64,000 nucleotides of DNA from Victivallales bacterium (lineage in GTDB: Bacteria; Verrucomicrobiota; Lentisphaeria; Oligosphaerales; Oligosphaeraceae). The stretch spans positions 1 through 64,000 of the forward strand of contig JAFPYX010000012.1 of the NCBI GenBank assembly GCA_017417585.1, given 5' to 3'. The notes under the pieces are model-generated. The model had not been told where the DNA came from. It searched no databases and worked only from the letters and a program-made list of their open reading frames with translations. Every line of letters starts with the position of its first letter. Position 1 is the first letter of the stretch. The translations under genes were made by a program, and so were the position numbers. This document shows, piece after piece, positions 31,596 through 38,410 of this stretch.

Positions 31596-32135
31596 GGCGA
31601 ATACTCCCGCCAACCTGTCAAAGGCCTTCAGTTTGACCTGCTGGACTTGGCCCCCGAGGGGAAAGTCCTGGAAGGCGATTTGGATTGTGCGGAGTTTGAC
31701 CTGGACGACCTGCCCCGGCGCACCTTCACGGCGCCCATCCACTACAAGTTGAAGTTGACCCCTTTCAATGCTTCAAAGGATCTTCTTGTCCAGGGAAGCC
31801 TCTCCAGCTCCCTCAACGTCGTCTGCGACCGTTGCGACGAGGAGTTCAGCTGGTCCTTTTCCATCGATGAAGTCTGCCACGAATACGAGAATGCCTTTGG
31901 CACCACCGTGGATCTCACCGATGACTTGCGGGAGGATATATTAATATCTTTACCGCAGCATTTTCTTTGTCAGGACGATTGTCAGGGACTCTGCCCCCAT
32001 TGCGGCAAAAATCTGAACGAGGGTCCATGTGATTGCGAGGAGTCTTCTACAGAAGACGACGAGCCGTCGGGCGCGGAGGCCGAGGGGGATGACAACCCCT
32101 GGCATGCCCTGGACGACCTGAATCTTCCAAAATAA
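31581..32135 (+). CDS. DUF177/YceD-family protein
   Basis: The 184-residue protein belongs to the DUF177 (YceD) family, almost always encoded just before rpmF and linked to 23S rRNA metabolism. Landmarks are the cysteine-rich region SLNVVCDRCDEEF near 80-92 and CQDDCQGLCPHCGKNLNEGPCDC near 128-150. The C-terminus is acidic. No ATG is available: the start is a TTG at 31581 or a GTG at 31593, both in or next to a heptad tract. A short AT-rich patch with codons ATA TTA ATA TCT TTA (31936-31953) lies just before the second cysteine cluster. It heads the rpmF-plsX-fab cluster. Confidence 0.85.
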   Translation: MKLKVGEYSRQPVKGLQFDLLDLAPEGKVLEGDLDCAEFDLDDLPRRTFTAPIHYKLKLTPFNASKDLLVQGSLSSSLNVVCDRCDEEFSWSFSIDEVCHEYENAFGTTVDLTDDLREDILISLPQHFLCQDDCQGLCPHCGKNLNEGPCDCEESSTEDDEPSGAEAEGDDNPWHALDDLNLPK

Positions 32136-32177
32136 TTTCTTTAATTCCCTACAACCAAATAGCTTAAGGAGTTAATC

Positions 32178-32369
32178 ATGGCAGTTCAACAAAGCAAAGT
32201 CAGCAAGATGCGGGTCCGCCAGCGCAAGGCCGCCAACCGGTACAAGGGCATCCAGCCCACCACGTGCCCCAACTGCGGTGCGCCGTGCCTTCCCCACCGC
32301 GTCTGCAAGGCCTGTGGCTACTATGGTGGCAAGCAGGTCATCCAGGTCAAGACTGCAAAGGAAGACTAG
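32178..32369 (+). CDS. rpmF: 50S ribosomal protein L32
   Basis: L32 is a small zinc-binding protein of the large ribosomal subunit. The 63-residue sequence MAVQQSKVSKMRVRQRKAAN matches the basic N-terminal tail that reaches into rRNA, and CPNCGAPCLPHRVCKACGYYGGKQV supplies the two CxxC zinc pairs. AAGGAG lies about 9 bases before the ATG. It is in the usual place between the DUF177 gene and plsX. Confidence 0.96.
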   Translation: MAVQQSKVSKMRVRQRKAANRYKGIQPTTCPNCGAPCLPHRVCKACGYYGGKQVIQVKTAKED

Positions 32370-32445
32370 GCAAGTGAGTTTCATCTAGTTCCAAGGACGT
32401 TTTTTCCTTCCTGGAGCTGGATGTCTCGCGCGTTGTCGGCGGCGC

Positions 32446-33486
32446 ATGAGTACACCCGACATAGCCATAGCCGTAGATGTCATGGGGGGCGACTATGCCC
32501 CCGATGCCATCATGGACGGCATCGCCGAGGCCTTTGAGCGCTTCGGCGATGCCTATAAGTTATTTTTAGTGGGAGACCAGCGGCGGATTCGCGAGAATCT
32601 TTCCCGGCTGGGACTCTCCGAGGACGACATGCGCCTGGAAATCGTCCATGCCGAGGAGGTCATCGGGATGGACGAACATCCGGTGAAGGCGATCCGGGAA
32701 AAACGCAGGAGTTCCATCAATATTACGATGGACCTCGTGAAGAACGGTCGGGCACAGGGTGCCTTCAGCGCCGGTTCGACTGGTGCCGCAGTAGGTTCCG
32801 CCTTCCTGAAGTGGCGGATGCTCCCCGGCCTGGCGCGTCCCGGGCTGGCCACGTTGCTTCCGAAGGAGACCGGCGGTCACTGGGTGTTGATGGACTCCGG
32901 CGCCACCGTGGACTGCACGCCGACTTATCTGGCCCAGTTCGCGGTCATGGGCGATCTCTACGCCCGCCATATTCTCCACCGCGAGAATCCCTCCGTCGGG
33001 CTGCTCTCCAATGGCACGGAAGTCGGCAAGGGGAACCGCCAGACGCAGGACGCCTTCCGCCTGATTCGCGAGATCCCCGGCATCAACTTCATTGGCAACG
33101 TAGAGGGGCATGACCTTTTCAAAGAGGACCTGGATGTCGTGATCTGCGATGGCTTTGTAGGCAACATCGTCCTCAAGACCAGCGAGCAGCTGGCCCGCAG
33201 TATCTCGAAGATGATCAAGGATTCCATCATGTCCAAGACGATGTGGAAGATGGGCGGGCTTTTGTGCAAAGGCGCCTTTGGCGCCGTCAAGCAGGCCACC
33301 GACGCCTCCGAGATCGGCGGAGTCCCCTTGTTGGGCGTAAACGGCTGTTGCATCATCGGCCATGGCAACTCGAATGGCCATGCGGCCGCCAACGGCATCC
33401 GCGCGGTCGGGGAGTTCATCTCCAGCCGCATCAACGAAAAGATTGTCGCCCAGGTGCATGAGTCCGCACTGGACCAATTGATTTAG
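32446..33486 (+). CDS. plsX: Phosphate acyltransferase PlsX
   Basis: PlsX makes acyl-phosphate from acyl-ACP, feeding PlsY in phospholipid synthesis. The 346-residue protein has IAVDVMGGDYAPDAIMDGI, HAEEVIGMDEHPVKAIREKRRSS, AFSAGSTGAAVG, DSGATVDCTPTYLAQFA and DVVICDGFVGNIVLKTSEQL, all conserved. A brief AT-rich run (AAGTTATTTTTAGTG, near 32556-32570) interrupts the GC-rich codon use. It leads directly into fabD (16 bp gap), consistent with a lipid operon. fabH, commonly found after plsX, is absent here. Confidence 0.96.
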   Translation: MSTPDIAIAVDVMGGDYAPDAIMDGIAEAFERFGDAYKLFLVGDQRRIRENLSRLGLSEDDMRLEIVHAEEVIGMDEHPVKAIREKRRSSINITMDLVKNGRAQGAFSAGSTGAAVGSAFLKWRMLPGLARPGLATLLPKETGGHWVLMDSGATVDCTPTYLAQFAVMGDLYARHILHRENPSVGLLSNGTEVGKGNRQTQDAFRLIREIPGINFIGNVEGHDLFKEDLDVVICDGFVGNIVLKTSEQLARSISKMIKDSIMSKTMWKMGGLLCKGAFGAVKQATDASEIGGVPLLGVNGCCIIGHGNSNGHAAANGIRAVGEFISSRINEKIVAQVHESALDQLI

Positions 33487-33502
33487 ATCCATAAGCATTT
33501 AT

Positions 33503-34393
33503 ATGACGCGATTTGGGTTAGTTTTTGCCGGACAGGGCGCCCAGCACCCCGGCATGGGCGCGCAACTTTATCAAACCTCAACGGCAGCCCGGAAAATCTA
33601 CGACCAGGCGGACGCCATCCTCGGCTGGCCGCTTTCCCGTCTCTGCTTCGAAGGCCCCCAGGAGGATCTCACCGCCTGCGCGCATTGCCAACCTGCCATC
33701 TACGCCACCTCACTGGCGGCATGGGGCGCACGGCAGGAAGCCGGGCTGGGCGATGCGGAACCCTCCATCGCGGGCGGACTCTCGCTTGGCGAACTGGCGG
33801 CGCTCACGGCGGCGGGAGCCTTCGATTTTGAAAACGGCCTGAAAGTGGTGGCCGAGCGCGGACGGCTGATGGACGAGCTATGTCAGCGAACGCAAGGCGC
33901 GATGGCGGCGGTGCTGGGCGCGGAGCCCGAACAGGTTTCAGAGGTCTGCGCCGCCCATGGAATCGACGTGGCCAACTACAACTGTCCCGGTCAGCTGATC
34001 ATCAGCGGCGAGGCGAAGGCGGTGCAGGCCGCATGCGAAGGCCTGGTGCCGATGGCGCTGAAAGTCGTCCCGCTGGAAGTCGCCGGGGCGTACCATTCGC
34101 GGCTGATGCGTCCGGCGGGCGAGGCTTTCCGCGCCTTCCTGGCGGGCATTCCGATTCAGGTTCCGGTCCTTCCCGTGCCCCACAACGTCACCGGCGAGCT
34201 GGCCGCGGCGTCGACGGACGCCATACGCGACCGTCTGGCCGAGCAGATCTACTCGCCGGTTCGGTGGGAGTCGTGCTGCCGCCTCATCATGCGTTCCTGC
34301 GACAAGCTGCTGGAACTCGGGCCGGGGCAGGTCCTCACCGGCCTCGCCCGCCGAATCGACCGGCGCTTCCCCGCCGAGGCAACGAACCTGTAA
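33503..34393 (+). CDS. fabD: Malonyl-CoA:ACP transacylase FabD
   Basis: FabD loads malonyl from CoA onto acyl carrier protein. The 296-residue protein has FAGQGAQHPGMG near the N-terminus, the nucleophile serine S94 in GGLSLGELAAL, the arginine region VVAERGRLMDE, and the catalytic histidine in VAGAYHSRLM. QVLTGLARRI closes the fold. It is followed by fabG after 89 bp. Length and motifs are normal. The second FabD copy seen in some genomes is not in this window. Confidence 0.96.
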   Translation: MTRFGLVFAGQGAQHPGMGAQLYQTSTAARKIYDQADAILGWPLSRLCFEGPQEDLTACAHCQPAIYATSLAAWGARQEAGLGDAEPSIAGGLSLGELAALTAAGAFDFENGLKVVAERGRLMDELCQRTQGAMAAVLGAEPEQVSEVCAAHGIDVANYNCPGQLIISGEAKAVQAACEGLVPMALKVVPLEVAGAYHSRLMRPAGEAFRAFLAGIPIQVPVLPVPHNVTGELAAASTDAIRDRLAEQIYSPVRWESCCRLIMRSCDKLLELGPGQVLTGLARRIDRRFPAEATNL

Positions 34394-34482
34394 AAAGCGA
34401 AATGTGAAAAAAAGAATATCACCAGACCACATTCCATAAATCCTTTCGCCGCCAAAGCCCACCACAATCCCCTTCCTTAGCC

Positions 34483-35247
34483 ATGCAAAGCAAACTACTT
34501 GAAAACAAAACCGCATTGGTCACCGGCGGAACCCGCGGCATCGGCTATGCCATTGCGGGGACCTTCCTTCGGGAAGGCGCACGCGTCGCCATCCTGGGCA
34601 CTTCGGCGGACAAGGCGATCGCCGCCGCAATGAAGCTCGCCCGGGAGGCGCAAGTCTCCATCGAGCAGGTCACCGGCTTTGGCGTGGACGTGAAGGACAC
34701 CGCCGCCGTCGCCACCACCATCGAGAGTGCAATCGCGCTCTTCGGCGGAAAGCTCGACATCCTCGTGAACAACGCCGGCATCACCCGCGACAACCTGGTT
34801 CTTCGGCTTGACGAGGCGGAATGGGATGCCGTTCTGGACACCAATCTCAAAGGCGTCTTCAACTGCATCCGCGCCGCCGTCCGCCCGATGATCCGCGCCC
34901 GGGGCGGCCGCATCATCAACATCTCCTCCGTGGTCGGGCTGATGGGGAACCCCGGACAGGCGAACTACTCCGCCGCCAAGGCCGGAGTGCTGGGTCTGAC
35001 CAAGACCGTCGCCCGCGAACTGGCCTCCCGAAACATCCTGGTCAATGCCATCGCGCCAGGTTTTGTGGACACCGACATGACCGCCGTGCTTGCCGAGGAA
35101 TACCGCCAGAAGCTCACCGAGCAAATTCCCCTGGGACGCATCGCCACCCCGCAGGAAATCGCCGAGGTCGCGCTTTTCCTCGCCGGCCCTGGTGCCAGCT
35201 ACCTCACCGGACAGTGCCTCTCCGTCGATGGCGGAATGCACATGTGA
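34483..35247 (+). CDS. fabG: 3-oxoacyl-ACP reductase FabG
   Basis: FabG uses NADPH to reduce beta-ketoacyl-ACP in fatty-acid elongation. The 254-residue short-chain dehydrogenase has the cofactor motif TGGTRGIGYAIA (14-25), NNAGITRDNL (96-105), and the catalytic triad S149, Y162 and K166 in ISSVVGLMGNPGQANYSAAKAG. The tail YLTGQCLSVDGGMHM is characteristic of FabG. It is followed by a spacer with a good promoter, then acpP. A weak stretch between fabD and fabG suggests it can also be transcribed separately. Confidence 0.96.
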   Translation: MQSKLLENKTALVTGGTRGIGYAIAGTFLREGARVAILGTSADKAIAAAMKLAREAQVSIEQVTGFGVDVKDTAAVATTIESAIALFGGKLDILVNNAGITRDNLVLRLDEAEWDAVLDTNLKGVFNCIRAAVRPMIRARGGRIINISSVVGLMGNPGQANYSAAKAGVLGLTKTVARELASRNILVNAIAPGFVDTDMTAVLAEEYRQKLTEQIPLGRIATPQEIAEVALFLAGPGASYLTGQCLSVDGGMHM

Positions 35248-35285
35248 GGCCCCCTGCGGGCACGCGCGTACCCGCGCAAAGCAAC

Positions 35286-35313
35286 TTGCAATTCGCCTCT
35301 GATGGATTATAGT
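35286..35313 (+). promoter_or_regulatory. Promoter of acpP
   Basis: TTGCAA (35286-35291), a 16-bp spacer and TATAGT (35308-35313) lie about 110 bp before the acpP start. The same TATAGT with a 16-bp spacer occurs before rplK. High demand for ACP fits a dedicated promoter. Confidence 0.7.
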
Positions 35314-35422
35314 AAGGAAATTTCCTTTTCCGCGCGCCATTTTCCGCTGGTTCATTTCGCGACATATGGCGGTGCGTCATCCCCTTTCATCATTACCACC
35401 AAACTGATTAGGAGTCAATAAC

Positions 35423-35698
35423 ATGGCAGACATCCAGAAGATTACGGAAAGCGTGAAGGCCATCATCGTCAAGCAGTTGGCCGTCAATGCAGACCAAGTC
35501 ACCCCGGAAGCCCGTTTCATTGAAGACCTCAACGCCGACTCTCTGGACACCGTTGAGCTGGTGATGGAGTTTGAGGAGACCTTCGACCTGCGCATCTCCG
35601 ATGACGTGGTCGAGAACATGCTCACCGTCGGCGCCGCCATCGACTACATCGCCAAGAAATTGGACGAGAAAGCCGCCGCCGAAAACAAAGAGGCATAG
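35423..35698 (+). CDS. acpP: Acyl carrier protein
   Basis: The 91-residue protein carries growing acyl chains on a phosphopantetheine attached to serine S40 in the [14 protein letters not shown] motif. The acidic helix II and the rest of the four-helix fold ([34 protein letters not shown]) are typical. The C-terminal extension rich in Lys, Ala and Glu is somewhat longer than in E. coli ACP. TTAGGAG lies upstream of the ATG. A strong terminator follows, so acpP can be made as a short transcript. Confidence 0.97.
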   Translation: MADIQKITESVKAIIVKQLAVNADQVTPEARFIEDLNADSLDTVELVMEFEETFDLRISDDVVENMLTVGAAIDYIAKKLDEKAAAENKEA

Positions 35699-35754
35699 TC
35701 CCCTTCAGCGGCTTTCCCGGATTTCCCACCGCAAAACATGGGAGATTGATGAAA

Positions 35755-35792
35755 AACGCCACACTTCCCCTTCGGAGTTGTGGCGTTTTTTT
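35755..35792 (+). terminator. Terminator after acpP
   Basis: AACGCCACA (35755-35763) pairs with TGTGGCGTT (35779-35787), followed by a T7 run. It is a classic intrinsic terminator separating acpP from fabF. Confidence 0.9.
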
Positions 35793-35911
35793 ACCGCTGC
35801 CCGAACATAATCTTAAAAAAATATTATAACATAACTATAACAAATCATTTACAAAATTAATCAACTCAATCAATCCCGTCGAAAGGCGAAATGGCACGAG
35901 GAGTCAGTCGG

Positions 35912-37167
35912 ATGAAAGAGTCACGTCGAATTGTGGTAACAGGTCTGGGAGTAGTCTCTCCGGTGGGGAGCAGTGTGGAGAGCGCCTGGTCGAATCTGCT
36001 GGCGGGGCATTCCGGTGTCCGTCGGATTTCCACGTATGCGGAGCAGGAGTATCGTTGCCAGGTTGCCGGTGAAGTCACTGGGCTGGACATGGACAAGTAT
36101 TTGCCTCCCAAGGAGCAGCAGCGCATGGATCCGTTCTGCCACTATGCCTTGGCGGCGGCCCAGCAGGCGATGGAGTCATCGGGGTTGCAGGTCGGGCAGG
36201 ACATTGCGCCGGAACGCATCGGCTCGCTGGTCTCCTCCGGCATTGGCGGGCTGACCACCTCCACCCTGCAGTCCCAACGGCTGGGCACCCTCGGTTCCCG
36301 GCTGGTCTCCCCCATGACCATCCCGGAGATCATCGCGGACATGGCGACCGGACATATCGCCATCCGCTTCAATCTCCAGGGACCCAACTTCGGCATCGTC
36401 TCCGCATGCGCATCGGGGCTTCATTCCATCGGCGAGGCCGCGTGGATCATCCAACGTGGAGACGCCGAGGTGATGCTCGCCGGCGGCGCCGAGGCCGGCG
36501 TGGTGGCGCTGGGACAGGTGCCTTCGGTGCCATGCGCGCGCTGACCACCACCCACAACGACGACCCCGAACACGCCTCCCGCCCCTTCGACGCCACGCGC
36601 GATGGTTTCGTGCCCGGCGCCGGCGCGGGCATTCTAGTATTAGAGGAACTATCTCATGCAAAAGAACGTAATGCAAATATTTTAGCAGAAGTCTCAGGCT
36701 ACGGGGCGACTTGTGACGCCCACCACATCACCGCCCCGGTGGAGGACGGCTCCGGGGCGGCGCGTGCCATTCGCGTGGCGCTGGAACATGCCGGGCTTTC
36801 CGCCGAGGACATCGGCTATGTGAATGCACACGGCACCTCGACGCCGCTCAACGACCTGGTGGAGACCCGCGCGCTCAAGCTGGCGCTGGGCGACCACGCC
36901 TATCGCACCGCCATCTCCAGCACCAAGTCCATGACCGGGCACATGCTCGGCGCGGCCGGCGGCTTCGAGTCCGTGGTCTGTGTCCTGGCGCTACAGCACG
37001 GCATGGCCCCTGGCACGATGAACCTGACCACCCCCGACCCGAACTGCGACCTGGACTACCTGCCCAACGCCGCCCGAGAACTGCCGGCGTTGCGCCACGC
37101 CCTGAAGCTCAACATGGGCTTCGGCGGCCACAACGCCGCCGTGGTGTATTCGCGGTTCGAGGGCTAA
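35912..37167 (+). pseudogene. fabF: 3-oxoacyl-ACP synthase II FabF, interrupted by a one-base frameshift
   Basis: The two halves together give a complete KAS II of about 418 residues. The first frame (from ATG 35912, AGGAG 9 nt upstream) covers RRIVVTGLGVVSPVG to the active-site cysteine in FGIVSACASGLHS and AGGAEAGVVALG, then runs into a stop at 36544. The second frame continues TGAFGAMRALTTTHND through DATRDGFVPGAGAG, both catalytic histidines (NAHGTSTP and TGHMLGAAGG) and GFGGHNAAV to 37167. Reading continues if one G is added at the GGG run 36511-36513. Since FabF is normally needed, a sequencing or assembly error is as likely as a true mutation. Confidence 0.85.
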
Positions 37168-37188
37168 TCCAAACCTTTCTTTTCAGCC

Positions 37189-38340
37189 ATGAACTACCAG
37201 TATCAAGACAAAGGCGAACGCCAGGCAGTGCTTCGAAAGCTGCGGCGTCTGGTGGTGAAAGTCGGTTCCAATCTGGTGCGCGAGAATCCCGCCGTACGAA
37301 CCGCCGAGCTCATCGGCCGGCTGGCGGCCCTGCGCAGCCGCGGCATCGAGGTCATCCTGGTTACCTCCGGCGCCATCCCGCTTGGCATGTCCATCTTGGA
37401 GCGCACCACACGCCCCAAGGACATGGCGAAAGTCCAGGCGCTGGCGGCGCTGGGGCAATGCTATCTGATGCGACATTATGAGAACGCCTGCGAGGCACAT
37501 GGCTTCCATTGCGCACAACTGCTGCTTACCGCCGCCGACCTCCAGAACCGAGACCGCAATCTCCATGTCACCGCATGCCTCCGGGCACTCCTGGAGGAGG
37601 GCGTGCTGCCGGTCATCAACGAGAATGACTCCGTCTCGGTCGAGCAAATCAAAATCGGCGACAACGACACGCTGGCCGCCATGGTGGCCACCATGCTGGG
37701 AGCCGACCTCACGGTGCTGTTGACCACCATCGACGGCTTCCACGAGAACGAAAAGCCGGACGGCCCGCTCGGACAGCGAATCAGCGTCATCCGCGAACTG
37801 GACGACCGCCTGCTCGCCATGGCCGGCACGACGGACGGGAACCCCTACTCCACCGGCGGGATGGTCACCAAACTCCATGCGGCGTCCATCTGCACCACGG
37901 GAGGCCATGCACTAGCCATCGTGGACGGGCACGACTTCAACGACCTGGAACGCTTCCTGGACGGCGAGGACTGCGGGACGCTGTTCCTGCAGCCGTCCCT
38001 TACGCACCCGATGCGCTCCTGGCAACGCTTCCTGGCCTTCTTCTCCGAGCCAGCAGGGACCCTCATTCTGGACGCCGGCGCCGCCGATGCGGTGACCAAC
38101 CGCAACAAGAGCCTCCTTCCCGGCGGTCTTCTGGGAGCCAGCGGCACCTTCCGAAAGGGCGACGCCGTCCGGCTGGTCGGTCCCGACCGCACGGAAATCG
38201 CGCGCGGCGTGGTGAATTTCTCCTACGAGGAACTCGCCCGCATCTGCGGAGCGAAGACCACCGAGCTGGCCACCCGGCTGGGCCATCCGGTGGAAAACAC
38301 CGAGGTCGTACACAAGGACCACCTGGTGATTATCAAATAG
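37189..38340 (+). CDS. proB: Glutamate 5-kinase ProB with PUA domain
   Basis: ProB phosphorylates glutamate in the first step of proline synthesis. The 383-residue protein has an amino-acid-kinase domain (RRLVVKVGSNLV, VTSGAIPLGM, QLLLTAADLQNRDR, VLPVINENDSVSV, GDNDTLAAMVA, GGMVTKLHAA) and a C-terminal PUA domain (about 290-370, AGTLILDAGAADAV, KSLLPGGLLGASGTFRKGDAVRLVG), the full-length architecture of E. coli ProB. It follows fabF by 21 bp. proA is not adjacent. Confidence 0.96.
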   Translation: MNYQYQDKGERQAVLRKLRRLVVKVGSNLVRENPAVRTAELIGRLAALRSRGIEVILVTSGAIPLGMSILERTTRPKDMAKVQALAALGQCYLMRHYENACEAHGFHCAQLLLTAADLQNRDRNLHVTACLRALLEEGVLPVINENDSVSVEQIKIGDNDTLAAMVATMLGADLTVLLTTIDGFHENEKPDGPLGQRISVIRELDDRLLAMAGTTDGNPYSTGGMVTKLHAASICTTGGHALAIVDGHDFNDLERFLDGEDCGTLFLQPSLTHPMRSWQRFLAFFSEPAGTLILDAGAADAVTNRNKSLLPGGLLGASGTFRKGDAVRLVGPDRTEIARGVVNFSYEELARICGAKTTELATRLGHPVENTEVVHKDHLVIIK

Positions 38341-38354
38341 CCTTCCTTGCTTTT

Positions 38355-38380
38355 CCGTTGGCGGGGCGTCGACGCTACAT
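38355..38380 (+). repeat. 26-nt hairpin repeat, copy 2
   Basis: CGTTGGCG-GGG-CGTCGACG followed by CTACAT matches the copy at 1311-1336 with two substitutions. Both changes turn Watson-Crick pairs into G-U pairs, so the RNA hairpin is kept. Confidence 0.6.
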
Positions 38381-38405
38381 CATTCCCCATTCCCCATTCC
38401 TCATT
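38378..38405 (+). repeat. Heptanucleotide tract (CCCCATT type) before the U32 gene
   Basis: Units CATCATT, CCCCATT twice and CCTCATT run in register to 5 nt before the ATG at 38411. It abuts the hairpin repeat. No Shine-Dalgarno sequence is present. Confidence 0.8.
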
Positions 38406-38410
38406 ATTAT

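Noticed and set aside
36500-36550. Programmed frameshifting in fabF
   Set aside because: The shift site GCGCTGGGA has no X-XXY-YYZ heptamer and no obvious downstream pseudoknot was recognised. A homopolymer indel is simpler.
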